Positions 1-7,250 of a DNA stretch of 36,433 nucleotides are shown piece by piece. Position 1 is the stretch's first letter; each line of letters begins with the position of its first letter. This DNA comes from Streptomyces beijiangensis (GTDB lineage Bacteria > Actinomycetota > Actinomycetes > Streptomycetales > Streptomycetaceae), in the NCBI RefSeq assembly GCF_017315755.1, contig NZ_JAFLRJ010000138.1, forward strand, positions 1-36,433, read 5' to 3'. The notes beneath the pieces are model-generated. The model was not told the DNA's origin. It ran no database searches and was given only the letters and a program-made list of their open reading frames with translations. The position numbers and the translations under genes were made by a program.

Positions 1-85
1 GTACGACGCCGAACCCCTGCCAGGGCCCTTCCAGGCCCCCGCGCCCGGCGCGCCCTGGCACACCCCCGCAGGAGACCGACCGTGA
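1..85 (+). CDS. 3' end of an upstream gene, partial
   Basis: The frame beginning at base 2 is open from the window edge and stops at TGA 83-85. It encodes about 27 Pro/Gly/Ala-rich residues ending GDRP. The stop overlaps the GTG start of the next gene in a GTGA arrangement, the usual sign of translational coupling, and this is why I take this frame as the real one. The fragment is too short to identify. A redox or membrane partner of the downstream flavoprotein would make sense, but that is inference. Confidence 0.55.
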   Translation, partial: YDAEPLPGPFQAPAPGAPWHTPAGDRP

Positions 86-1662
86 ACGCCCCCCTCCCCG
101 ACGTCCCCGAGGTCCGTGTCGTCGGCCTCCCCCAGCTGACCTCAGGCTTCGACCTCGTCGAGCGGCTCGACCTCTCCCTGCACCTCAAGGTGCACGGCCC
201 GCTCAAGCCCCTGACCGGCGAACACGTGGCCCAGCTCGCCGACGAGATATCGCTCCGCGGCCGGGGTGGTGCCGGTTTCCCCTTCGGCGAGAAATTACGG
301 GCGGTCGCCAAGTCCGCGATCCGCCGCGGCGTCCGCCCGGTGATCGTCGTCAACGGCAGCGAGGGCGAACCGGCCTGCCGCAAGGACACCGTCCTGCTCA
401 ACCGCGCACCCCATCTGGTGCTCGACGGCGCCCTCCTGGCCGCCGAGGCCATCGGCGCACGCACGCTGGTCGTCGGCCTCACCCGTAACTCCACCGAGGC
501 CTCCATGCGCCAGGCTTTCGCGGAGCGCGGACTCACCGACCGGCGCGGCCGCTCGCTGCGCGCGCGGATCGTCCGCACTCCCGAACGCATGGTCTCCGGC
601 GAGGCATCCGCCCTGATCCGCGCGATCGACGGCGGCCCCGCCCTCCCTCCGGGACGCCGCACCCGCGCGGCCGAGTCGGGCGTCGGCGGCGCCCCGACTC
701 TGCTCTCCAACGCCGAGACCTTCGCCCAACTCGCCGTCGCCGCACGGCTCGGACCCGATCGCTACGGCCGCACCGGCCTCGCCACCGAGCCCGGCACCGT
801 GCTGCTGACCCTCTCCGGAGCGGTCGCCCGCCCGATGGTCGTCGAGGTCCCCACCGGAGTCCCGCTGCGGTACGTACTCCAGCTCGCCGGCGCCCCGCCG
901 CTCCCCCAGGGCGTCCTGACCGGCGGCTACCACGGCAGCTGGCTCGACGGGGTCGCCGCGCACGACGCCACGGTCTCCCGTGCGTCCCTGGCCGCACTCG
1001 GCGGCGCACTGGGCGCGGGCGCCGTCCTCCCGATCGGCCCCGAGACCTGCCCGCTCGGCGAGGCGCTGCGCATCGCCAACTGGCTGGCAGCCGAGACCGC
1101 GGGCCAGTGCGGCCCCTGCAAACTGGGGCTGCCCGCGGCCGCGGGCGGCCTCTCGGACGTACTGAACGGCGGCGGTCCCGCAGCCCTGGAAGCCCTGCGC
1201 GAAGTCACCCAGGCGGTGAAGGGCAGGGGCGCCTGCAAACACCCCGACGGCTCGGCCCGTTTCCTCGCCTCCACTGTCTCCACCTTCACCGACGACCTCG
1301 CCGCGCATGTGCTCGGCGGCGGGTGCGGCCGCGAGACGCTCGGCGTGCTGCCGCTGCCCGGCCCTGAGGGTTACGCGGAGAAGTCCCTGCCCAGCGGCGA
1401 GAAACTGGCCGTCGACTGGACGCTCTGCCAGGGCCACGGCCTCTGCGCCGACCTCGTCCCCGAGCTGATCCGGCTCGGCCCGGACGGCTATCCGGCGCTC
1501 GCCGACGCCTCCGTACCGATCCATCTGAGGGGGCGGGCGCAGCGCGCCGTGCGCCGGTGTCCCGCGCTCGCACTACGGATCGAGCAACCGTCCGCCGAGC
1601 GCGCGCCCCGCACCGCGCTGCCGACCGCCGAACGCAAGGCCCTGGGCAGCGGCCGCAGTTGA
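82..1662 (+). CDS. NuoF-like flavoprotein fused to a C-terminal ferredoxin
   Basis: This 526-residue protein resembles the 51-kDa NADH-binding subunit of complex I (NuoF/HoxF). The glycine-rich GRGGAGFP motif at 60-67 and NGSEGEP at 91-97 match the FMN/NADH site. A soluble-ligand-binding (SLBB-like) stretch follows at about 235-290, and the iron-sulfur region lies at 335-390. Where NuoF has ESCGKCTPC, this protein reads ETAGQCGPC, so the first N3 cysteine is Ala340. Cys343, Cys346 and Cys385 remain. From about residue 443 a short ferredoxin with Cys449, Cys455 and Cys493 (a CX5C...CP pattern) suggests a [3Fe-4S] or similar cluster. The GTG start lies after GGAG and overlaps the upstream stop. 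It stands apart from any nuo operon, so I expect a stand-alone electron-transfer role, not respiratory complex I; substrate unknown. Confidence 0.85.
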   Translation: MNAPLPDVPEVRVVGLPQLTSGFDLVERLDLSLHLKVHGPLKPLTGEHVAQLADEISLRGRGGAGFPFGEKLRAVAKSAIRRGVRPVIVVNGSEGEPACRKDTVLLNRAPHLVLDGALLAAEAIGARTLVVGLTRNSTEASMRQAFAERGLTDRRGRSLRARIVRTPERMVSGEASALIRAIDGGPALPPGRRTRAAESGVGGAPTLLSNAETFAQLAVAARLGPDRYGRTGLATEPGTVLLTLSGAVARPMVVEVPTGVPLRYVLQLAGAPPLPQGVLTGGYHGSWLDGVAAHDATVSRASLAALGGALGAGAVLPIGPETCPLGEALRIANWLAAETAGQCGPCKLGLPAAAGGLSDVLNGGGPAALEALREVTQAVKGRGACKHPDGSARFLASTVSTFTDDLAAHVLGGGCGRETLGVLPLPGPEGYAEKSLPSGEKLAVDWTLCQGHGLCADLVPELIRLGPDGYPALADASVPIHLRGRAQRAVRRCPALALRIEQPSAERAPRTALPTAERKALGSGRS

Positions 1663-1677
1663 CGCAACTGACGCACG

Positions 1678-1712
1678 AGAAGAGGGCCACCCGTATCGGG
1701 TGGCCCTCTTCT
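1678..1712. terminator. Strong hairpin terminator between NuoF-like gene and tRNA-Ala
   Basis: A perfect 16-bp stem (arms 1678-1693 and 1697-1712) with a 3-base TAT loop lies 16 bases after the NuoF-like stop. It ends 7 bases before the 3' end of the minus-strand tRNA. On the plus strand it is followed by CTTC. It probably terminates both converging transcripts. Confidence 0.85.
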
Positions 1713-1718
1713 TCACTG

Positions 1719-1791
1719 TGGAGCTAAGGAGAATTGAACTCCTGACCTCCTGCATGCCATGCAGGCGCTCTACCAACTGAGCTATAGCCCC
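1719..1791 (-). tRNA. tRNA-Ala (anticodon GGC), copy 1
   Basis: Reverse-complement reading gives a complete 73-base cloverleaf. The acceptor stem is GGGGCTA/TAGCTCC, the D arm carries GCTC...GAGC, the anticodon stem is CCTGC/GCAGG with loop ATGGCAT (anticodon GGC), and the T arm is AGGAG-TTCAATT-CTCCT. The discriminator base is A73. CCA is not encoded. An identical copy lies at 5930-6002. Confidence 0.95.
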
Positions 1792-1837
1792 GTGTGCCGT
1801 GATTCTTCTGCCGCGGGCTTCCCCTTCGGCTGCGCCA

Positions 1838-1865
1838 ACATTACACGGTCGCTGCGGGCCGCCAA
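1838..1865 (-). promoter_or_regulatory. Putative promoter of tRNA-Ala copy 1
   Basis: On the minus strand TTGGCG (1865-1860) and TAATGT (1843-1838) are separated by 16 bases. The -10 box lies about 47 bases before the mature tRNA 5' end, nearly the same distance as the candidate -10 box upstream of copy 2. It falls inside the longest possible 5' extension of the next gene, which argues for a later start of that gene. Confidence 0.4.
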
Positions 1866-1900
1866 AATCCATTCCGGCCCGGCCGGTACTGTCGCCCTTC

Positions 1901-3055
1901 GTGACCGTGTCCGCACTCCCCGTAACGCGTCTGCGTGCCCTTCCCACGGCCGCGGGCGTCTGTCTGCTCTCCTTCACGGTCTTCTGGCTGGCGCAGCGCG
2001 CCGCCGACGTCTCGATGATCGACCTGATGGTCTACCGGGCCGAAGGGGCGACGGTCCGTGCGGGTCAGGATCTCTACGCGATGCGTACGACAGCCGCCCG
2101 CCTGCCCACGACGTATCCGCCGTTCGCAGCGCTGCTGTTCACCCCGCTGACCCTGCTCGGGGTCGCCGAGATGCGTGCGCTGGCGACGGCCGGGAACCTT
2201 GCCCTGCTCGTCGCGCTGGTCCATCTCTCGCTCCGGCTGGCCGGCCGCGGAAGCCCGGAGTCCCTCCTCTGGATCTCCGCGCTGGCCGTGTGGTGCGAAC
2301 CCGTCTGGACGACGCTGCGCTACGGCCAGATCAATCTCCTCCTCGCTGTCGCCGTGCTCTGGGACCTCACCCGGAGGGACGGCCACCGCTGGGCGGGCGT
2401 GGCGCTCGGCCTGGCCGCCGCCGTCAAACTGACTCCGGCGTTCTTCGTGCTCTTTCTGCTCGTCGCGGGCGTCGTACGGCGCCCCTGCCGACGTCCGGCC
2501 GCGCTGGCCGTTGCGGTGTTCGCCGCCGCGACCTTCGCTGCCGCGGCTGTCCTTCCGTACGACTCGCGCCGTTTCTGGACGGATGCGGTGTTCACCACGA
2601 GCCGGGTGGGCCATGCGGAGGACACGGCCAACCAGTCGCTGCGCGGGGTCCTGGCCCGTCTGCTGCACACCGGCGACCCGGGTCTGTGGTGGGTGGCCGC
2701 CGCCGCCCTGGCCGGCGCGGCCGGGCTGGCCGTGGCGGTACGGGCCGAGCTGCGCGGGGAGCGCGCCCCCGCGGTCGCCGCCTGTGCGGCCACCGCCCTG
2801 CTCGTCTCGCCGGTCTCCTGGTCGCACCACTGGGTCTGGTGCGTACCGGCTCTGGTCCTGATCGGTACGTACACCCGGATCGGGGCGGCCGCGGGCTGGC
2901 TGCTCTTCTCCAGCTTCGCCCTGTGGTGGGTGCCGCACGGTCCCGCACGCCCCGAACTCGCCCAGGGCTTCGGTCAGATGACGCTCTCGGCGATCTACCC
3001 CCTGCTGGCGGCAGCCGTCCTGGTCACGCTGTGGCGAAGGAGTAGAACCGCTTGA
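1901..3055 (+). CDS. GT87-type polyprenyl-sugar-dependent membrane glycosyltransferase
   Basis: This is a polytopic membrane protein of about 384 residues with roughly 9-11 hydrophobic segments. It matches the GT-C fold family glycosyltransferase 87 (DUF2029), which includes mycobacterial alpha-mannosyltransferases that take mannose from polyprenyl-phosphate-mannose outside the membrane. Supporting features are an early acidic motif in MIDLMVYRAEGA, then LPTTYPPFAALL, the typical YGQINLLL, and GLAAAVKLTPAFF. The acceptor cannot be predicted. I chose GTG 1901 because the earlier ATG (1799) would run through the promoter region of the tRNA. GTG 1907 is also possible, and no good ribosome-binding site is visible. 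Its 3' end overlaps the opposing small gene by 32 bases. Confidence 0.8.
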   Translation: MTVSALPVTRLRALPTAAGVCLLSFTVFWLAQRAADVSMIDLMVYRAEGATVRAGQDLYAMRTTAARLPTTYPPFAALLFTPLTLLGVAEMRALATAGNLALLVALVHLSLRLAGRGSPESLLWISALAVWCEPVWTTLRYGQINLLLAVAVLWDLTRRDGHRWAGVALGLAAAVKLTPAFFVLFLLVAGVVRRPCRRPAALAVAVFAAATFAAAAVLPYDSRRFWTDAVFTTSRVGHAEDTANQSLRGVLARLLHTGDPGLWWVAAAALAGAAGLAVAVRAELRGERAPAVAACAATALLVSPVSWSHHWVWCVPALVLIGTYTRIGAAAGWLLFSSFALWWVPHGPARPELAQGFGQMTLSAIYPLLAAAVLVTLWRRSRTA

Positions 3056-3257
3056 GCGTGCAGTGCTCGTCGAGCAGCCGGCCGTAGATCGGCTCGCCCT
3101 CGAGTTCGCGGTAGGTCTCGATCGGGTCGCCCTTTATGACCAGTGCCCGCGCGCATTCCTCGCACCAGTACTGGAAGTCGGGGTTGATCGGGTCCATGTC
3201 CCTGACGATGGGCGTACCACTGCCGCACCAGTCGCATTTCCTCCTGTGTGCACCCAC
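3024..3257 (-). CDS. Small zinc-ribbon-like protein, 77 aa
   Basis: The predicted product has two Cys pairs, CDWC near the N terminus and CEEC about 20 residues later, which should bind one zinc ion. A charged segment follows (IETYRELEGEPIYGRLLDEH) and an aromatic C terminus. I recall this as a conserved but uncharacterised Streptomyces protein, and its function is unknown. GTG 3257 is chosen because it lies one base after the stop of the upstream zinc-ribbon gene, suggesting coupled translation. An upstream ATG (3314) would overlap that gene heavily. The 3' end overlaps the opposing glycosyltransferase gene. Confidence 0.6.
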   Translation of the reverse strand: MGAHRRKCDWCGSGTPIVRDMDPINPDFQYWCEECARALVIKGDPIETYRELEGEPIYGRLLDEHCTLKRFYSFATA

Positions 3258-3258
3258 G

Positions 3259-3375
3259 TCAGTTCCAGCTGTGGCCGCAGGCAGTGCACGTACAGGAGAT
3301 ACCGCCGTTGTCACCGAGGACTTGAGCGACCCGGAACGAACCGCAGGACGGGCACGTCAGCTTGCTCGCGGGCAT
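3259..3375 (-). CDS. Tiny zinc-ribbon protein, 38 aa
   Basis: ATG 3375 follows a purine-rich ribosome-binding site (GGGAGGGAGAG). The 38-residue product carries CPSC and CTACGH, a compact four-cysteine ribbon of the kind found in small nucleic-acid-binding or rubredoxin-like proteins. It is immediately upstream of, and probably cotranslated with, the 77-aa zinc-ribbon gene. A longer 5' extension of the frame is possible but reads as non-coding arginine/proline-rich sequence. Function unknown. Confidence 0.6.
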   Translation of the reverse strand: MPASKLTCPSCGSFRVAQVLGDNGGISCTCTACGHSWN

Positions 3376-3448
3376 CGCGCTCTCCCTCCCCGTCTCGGGC
3401 CGTCGTCCCCCTCCGGCCGTCCGATTCTGCCATGGCCCCGCAAGGGGG

Positions 3449-4885
3449 TCAGTTGCGTCGGCGTACCAGTCCGGCCACACCTCCGAAGATCGCGGCGATT
3501 GCCAGCGCAATGGTGCATATCCACAGCGCATCGGCCGACGCATGCGCCCCCGGCGCATCCAGCCTGGCGAGGAAGAGCGCACCGAAGGCCGCGACGCCGA
3601 TCAGCTGTCCGAGCTGGGTGACGGTCGCGAGCAGACCGCCGGCGTCCGCCGCGTCCTCGGGCCGTACGGTCGCGAGCGCACCCGCGAAGGTGGGGCTGAA
3701 GGCGGCGGAGAGACCCGCACCGATGCCCGCGTACGCCACGAAGATCAGGATGCCTCCACTGCCGCCGCCCTTGAGGACCCAGCCCACCGCCAGAGCCGAT
3801 ACGGCGGTCAGGACGAACCCGGCCGGAATCAGGGACCTCAGCAGCCGGGCCGGCCAGCGCCGCCAGGTCAGCCCGACCGCACCGAAGACCACCGCGGTCG
3901 GCGCGAAGGTCAGTCCGGCGCGCAGCGCGCTGAAGCCGAGGCCGCCCTGGATGTGCAGGGTGAGCGCGAAGAGGAAGCCGGAGTTCACCGCCATGACCAG
4001 CAGGAGCCGCGCCACCGCCCGGCCCATGCCGTCGATCCTGAGCACCCTGGGCGCGATCAGCGGGGCGCCACCGCGCCGGGCGAGGCCGGACTCGTAGGTG
4101 AAGAAGGCGGCGAAGACGACCACGCTGGAGGCCAGCGAGAGCCAGGACCAGAGCGGCCAGCCGAGCTCCTGCCCCAGCACCAGCGGAACGGTCAGCAGGC
4201 AGACGGAGGCGGCGAGCAGCACCAGACCGGGCAGATCGAGACCTCGGACGCTCTCGGGCTCCTGACGGCTGTCCCTGGGCAGGACCTTGGCGCCCAGGAA
4301 CAGCAGCACCGCACCGATGGGGACGTTCACCAGGAAGACCGGGCGCCAGCTCGCACCGAAGAGGTCGGCGCTGACCAGCACCCCGCCGAGCACCTGGCCC
4401 GCCGCGGCACCGGTGGCGAGCACCGCGGAGTAGAAGCCGAGGGCGCGCATCCGGGCGGGTCCCGTGAAGTTGCGCTGGATGAGCGAGAGCACCTGCGGGA
4501 TCATCAGCGCCGTTCCCGCGCCCTGGACGAACCGGAAGGCGATCAACTCACCGGTGCCCTGGGCCAGTCCGCAGGCGAGCGAGGCGAGGGTGAAGAGCGC
4601 GAGACCGCCCAGGTACATCCTGCGGTGGCCCAGCAGATCGCCGAGTCTGGCGCCGGTGATCAGTAACACGGCGTACGCGATGGAGTATCCGGCGACGATC
4701 AGCTGCAACCCGGCGCCCGAGGCGTGCAGTTCGGTGCGGATGGTGGGGGCAGCGACATTGACGATGAAGACGTCGAGGAGGGCCATGAACTGGGCGGCGA
4801 GCACCACTGCCAGCAGCCATCCGGGCCGTTTGTCAGTGCCGGGGGCTTTACTGAGTACAGGAGTTGCCGGGGTCGTTGTCGTCAT
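3449..4885 (-). CDS. MFS drug exporter, DHA2 (EmrB/QacA) family
   Basis: The 478-residue protein has about 12-14 membrane spans. It shows the DHA2 helix-1 signature (ALLDVFIVNVAAPTI), motif A in the loop after helix 2 (GARLGDLLGHRRMYLGG), and an antiporter motif C-like segment in helix 5 (ATGAAAGQVLGGVL). It should be a proton-coupled exporter of small organic compounds, and the substrate is unknown. ATG 4885 fits the family N terminus. The reading frame stays open far upstream (to 5971), but that part runs through a divergent gene and the tRNA and is not coding. It is transcribed divergently from an XRE regulator, which probably controls it. Confidence 0.9.
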   Translation of the reverse strand: MTTTTPATPVLSKAPGTDKRPGWLLAVVLAAQFMALLDVFIVNVAAPTIRTELHASGAGLQLIVAGYSIAYAVLLITGARLGDLLGHRRMYLGGLALFTLASLACGLAQGTGELIAFRFVQGAGTALMIPQVLSLIQRNFTGPARMRALGFYSAVLATGAAAGQVLGGVLVSADLFGASWRPVFLVNVPIGAVLLFLGAKVLPRDSRQEPESVRGLDLPGLVLLAASVCLLTVPLVLGQELGWPLWSWLSLASSVVVFAAFFTYESGLARRGGAPLIAPRVLRIDGMGRAVARLLLVMAVNSGFLFALTLHIQGGLGFSALRAGLTFAPTAVVFGAVGLTWRRWPARLLRSLIPAGFVLTAVSALAVGWVLKGGGSGGILIFVAYAGIGAGLSAAFSPTFAGALATVRPEDAADAGGLLATVTQLGQLIGVAAFGALFLARLDAPGAHASADALWICTIALAIAAIFGGVAGLVRRRN

Positions 4886-4937
4886 GGCAGCAAGCCTGAC
4901 GACGATCCGGTACAGGTAGAGAGAGCCCAGCGATGCT

Positions 4938-4952
4938 GGTACTGACAGCACC
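4938..4952. promoter_or_regulatory. Candidate operator between exporter and regulator genes
   Basis: The 15-base near-palindrome GGTACTGACAGCACC (7-1-7, one mismatch) lies in the 111-base region between the divergent MFS and XRE genes. It is suitably placed for the XRE protein to repress both. This is inferred from symmetry and position only. Confidence 0.35.
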
Positions 4953-4996
4953 TGGCAGCGGTGGGCCTCTGCACCGACCATGGGGGTGTGACGACG

Positions 4997-5848
4997 ATGG
5001 CCGCATCGAAGGACCGCAGGCGGACAGAGCTGGCCGTGTTTCTGCGCAGCCGCCGGGCGAGGGTCACGCCCGGCGACGTGGGCATGCCGGGAGGGTTCCG
5101 CCGGCGTACCCCGGGATTGCGCCGCGAGGAGGTCGCCCAGCTCTCCGGGGTCGGCGTGACCTGGTACACCTGGCTGGAACAGGGCCGTCCGATCAATGCC
5201 TCGGCCCAGGTCCTGAACGCGGTGGCACGCACGCTCCGCCTCGACGACGCCGAGCGCGAGCACCTGTACCAACTGGCCGAGGTCGCCTTCTGCCCCGACC
5301 GCCCGGCGGACGCATCGGCCGTCGGCCCGGACATCCAGGGCATCATCGACGCCCTCGACCCGCACCCTGCCGTGGTCTACAACGCGCGGTACGACATCCT
5401 CGCGACCAACCCCGCCTACCGTGATCTCTTCGACGTCCCCGAGATGCGGGAGGGGGACGTACGCAATGTGCTGTGGACGCTCTTCACCATCCCTGACGCC
5501 CACTGCCCGGTCCTCTTCCGGGAGAAGGAGCTGCCGGTGATGGTCGCGACGCTGCGCGCCTCGTACGGCCGCCATGTGGGCGAGCCCGCCTGGGAGTCCT
5601 TCATCGCCCGCCTCTCGGTCGAGAGCCCGTATTTCGCCGAGCTCTGGAAAAACGGCGACGTGGCTCCACTGGGCCCCCGAATAAAGACCTTCCGCCATCA
5701 GTCGGTGGGCGAGATCCGGATGACCTCGGTCTCGCTGTCGATCAATGGGATGCCCGAGTGCCGGATCGTCGCGTACACCCCGAACGACGAGGAGAGCAGC
5801 CTGCGGACGATGACGCTGCGCGACAACAGGGAGAAACTCTGGGCCTGA
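4997..5848 (+). CDS. XRE-family regulator with MmyB-like ligand-binding domain
   Basis: The protein is about 283 residues. An N-terminal helix-turn-helix (roughly residues 5-80, with the GLRREEVAQLSGVGVTWYTW segment) is followed by an MmyB-like PAS-type ligand-binding domain. That domain carries the usual AVVYNARYDILATNPAYRDL segment and ends in IVAYTPNDEESSLRTMTL. Such proteins commonly sit divergent to an oxidoreductase or exporter and respond to a small hydrophobic ligand. Here the partner is the adjacent DHA2 exporter. ATG 4997 is preferred because GGGGGTG lies about 8-10 bases upstream; GTG 4988 or GTG 4961 would add 3 or 12 residues. Confidence 0.88.
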   Translation: MAASKDRRRTELAVFLRSRRARVTPGDVGMPGGFRRRTPGLRREEVAQLSGVGVTWYTWLEQGRPINASAQVLNAVARTLRLDDAEREHLYQLAEVAFCPDRPADASAVGPDIQGIIDALDPHPAVVYNARYDILATNPAYRDLFDVPEMREGDVRNVLWTLFTIPDAHCPVLFREKELPVMVATLRASYGRHVGEPAWESFIARLSVESPYFAELWKNGDVAPLGPRIKTFRHQSVGEIRMTSVSLSINGMPECRIVAYTPNDEESSLRTMTLRDNREKLWA

Positions 5849-5886
5849 ACGGCAGGGGGGCGGAAAACTGCGGGGTCTGAAAACAG

Positions 5887-5924
5887 AAGATCCCGGCGCC
5901 TTCGACGGAAGGAACCGGGATCTT
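5887..5924. terminator. Hairpin terminator between XRE gene and tRNA-Ala copy 2
   Basis: Outer arms AAGATCCCGG (5887-5896) and CCGGGATCTT (5915-5924) enclose an inner CCTTC/GAAGG stem. It lies about 40 bases after the XRE stop and 6 bases beyond the 3' end of the minus-strand tRNA, and probably serves both converging transcripts. Confidence 0.8.
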
Positions 5925-5929
5925 GATTG

Positions 5930-6002
5930 TGGAGCTAAGGAGAATTGAACTCCTGACCTCCTGCATGCCATGCAGGCGCTCTACCAACTGAGCTATAGCC
6001 CC
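5930..6002 (-). tRNA. tRNA-Ala (anticodon GGC), copy 2
   Basis: All 73 bases are identical to the copy at 1719-1791, with the same GGC anticodon and no encoded CCA. The flanking DNA of the two copies differs, apart from a few bases either side. Only the tRNA itself is repeated. Confidence 0.95.
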
Positions 6003-6047
6003 GCTGTCCGCTGTGTCCTTCGCGTTTCCGCGCTGCGAACAAGAAGA

Positions 6048-6077
6048 ACTTTAGCCTGTGACCAGCCGGAAAGTGAA
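6048..6077 (-). promoter_or_regulatory. Putative promoter of tRNA-Ala copy 2
   Basis: On the minus strand TTCACT (6077-6072) and TAAAGT (6053-6048) are separated by 18 bases. The -10 box lies about 46 bases before the mature tRNA, matching the layout at copy 1. Confidence 0.35.
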
Positions 6078-6082
6078 ATCCG

Positions 6083-6736
6083 CTAGTCGTCGTCCCCGAG
6101 CACCGGTTCCGGGAGGGTTCCGGCGTTGTGCTCGAGCAGCCTCCAGCCACGTGCGCCCTCGCCCAGAACCGACCAGCAGCAGTTCGAGAGACCGCCCAGC
6201 CCCTCCCAGTGACGGGACTCCAGACCGAGCAGCCGGCCGATGGTGGTGCGGATCGTGCCGCCATGGCTGACCACCACGAGCGTGCCGTTGTCGGGCAGTT
6301 TCTCGGCATGGTGCAGCACCACAGGAGCGGCTCTGTCGGCGACCTCGGTCTCCAGCTCGCCGCCGCCCCTGCGCACCGGCTCACCGCGCTTCCACGCGGT
6401 GTACTGGTCGCCGAAGCGCGCCACGATCTCCTCGTGGGTCAGCCCCTGCCAGTCGCCGGCGAAGGTCTCGCGCAGACCCGTGTCGTAACCGACCTCCACG
6501 CCCGAGACGGCCGACAGCTCAGTGGCGGTGGCCGAGGCCCGCTTGAGGTCGGAGGCGACGATCGCGTCCGGCTTCAGCGAGGCGAGCAGCCTGGCCGACC
6601 GGCGCGCCTGGGCGACACCGGCCTCCGTCAGCTCGATGTCCGTGGTGCCCTGGAAGCGGCGCTCCAGGTTCCAGGCGGTCTGGCCGTGCCGCCACAGGAC
6701 GATGCGGCGGCCGCGGCCGCCCTTGCCGCCGTTCAG
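6083..6736 (-). CDS. Histidine phosphatase (phosphoglycerate mutase-like), CTG start
   Basis: The 217-residue protein has the catalytic RHG motif near the N terminus (LWRHGQTAWN) and the second catalytic histidine in VVVSHGGTIRTT. It belongs to the histidine phosphatase superfamily, branch 1. The substrate is unknown, and phosphosugars or phosphorylated metabolites are typical. In this frame a stop lies at 6745-6743 and no ATG, GTG or TTG occurs before the RHG motif. CTG 6736 is therefore the likely start: its CTGA overlaps the rsfS stop exactly as ATGA or GTGA couplings do. Starting at the first canonical codon after the motif would remove the catalytic site. It is the last gene of the nadD-LCP-rsfS group. 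Confidence 0.85.
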   Translation of the reverse strand: MNGGKGGRGRRIVLWRHGQTAWNLERRFQGTTDIELTEAGVAQARRSARLLASLKPDAIVASDLKRASATATELSAVSGVEVGYDTGLRETFAGDWQGLTHEEIVARFGDQYTAWKRGEPVRRGGGELETEVADRAAPVVLHHAEKLPDNGTLVVVSHGGTIRTTIGRLLGLESRHWEGLGGLSNCCWSVLGEGARGWRLLEHNAGTLPEPVLGDDD

Positions 6737-7188
6737 CTCAGCTCACCGTCCATGTCCAGGCCGCTGCCGGGGGCCTCGCCGCCGTTGAGGTCGGCGTGCT
6801 CCTTGGCCTTGCCGCGGGTCTTCACGGCGTCCTCGGGGAGGGGCAGCTCGGGGCAGTCCTTCCAGAGGCGCTCGAGGGCGTAGTAGACACGCTCCTCGCT
6901 GTGCTGGACGTGGATGACGATGTCGACGTAGTCGAGGAGGATCCAGCGGGCGTCGCGGTCGCCCTCACGGCGCACCGGCTTGACGCCGAGCTCCTTGCTG
7001 AGGCGCTCCTCGATCTCGTCGACGATCGACTTGACCTGGCGGTCGTTGGGCGCGGACGCGAGAAGGAATGCGTCGGTGATCGACAGCACATCGCTGACGT
7101 CGTACGCGGTGATGTCGTGCGCGAGCAGGTCAGCGGCCGCCTGAGCGGCGGCGTTGATGAGCTCGATGGAGCGGTCCGTGGCGGTCAC
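6733..7188 (-). CDS. rsfS: Ribosome silencing factor RsfS
   Basis: The 151-residue protein is of the RsfS/Iojap (DUF143) family, which binds ribosomal protein uL14 and blocks subunit joining when nutrients are scarce. The conserved core is clear: YDVSDVLSITDAFLLASAPN, then VKSIVDEIEERL, then WILLDYVDIVIHVQ and ERVYYALERLW. A variable acidic/glycine tail of about 35 residues follows. The GTG start lies 62 bases after the LCP gene. The stop overlaps the phosphatase start. The order nadD, LCP, rsfS, phosphatase is the usual Streptomyces arrangement. Confidence 0.95.
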   Translation of the reverse strand: MTATDRSIELINAAAQAAADLLAHDITAYDVSDVLSITDAFLLASAPNDRQVKSIVDEIEERLSKELGVKPVRREGDRDARWILLDYVDIVIHVQHSEERVYYALERLWKDCPELPLPEDAVKTRGKAKEHADLNGGEAPGSGLDMDGELS

Positions 7189-7250
7189 AAGCAGGCTTTC
7201 GTCGGCGGTCGGGTAGACCTCAAGGGTCTCACGGACCGCCGACGGTCCCG

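Noticed and set aside
295..1524. Long minus-strand open frame of 409 aa opposite the NuoF-like gene
   Set aside because: Its composition (Ala/Gly/Arg/Glu with no domain) and exact opposition to a gene with clear motifs mark it as a GC-rich antisense shadow. Many similar long frames occur opposite or beside the other genes (for example 3362-4666, 7662-9134, 26904-28451, 28396-30078) and were also dropped.
4886..5971. N-terminal extension of the MFS transporter frame to 840 aa
   Set aside because: The extension runs antisense through the XRE regulator and the second tRNA. The family N terminus begins at 4885.
1719..6002. The two tRNA-Ala copies as attL/attR of an integrated element
   Set aside because: No integrase, excisionase or replication gene lies between them, and the copies are whole tRNAs with separate flanks and terminators. 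Recombination between them remains possible, but a classical integrative element is not supported.
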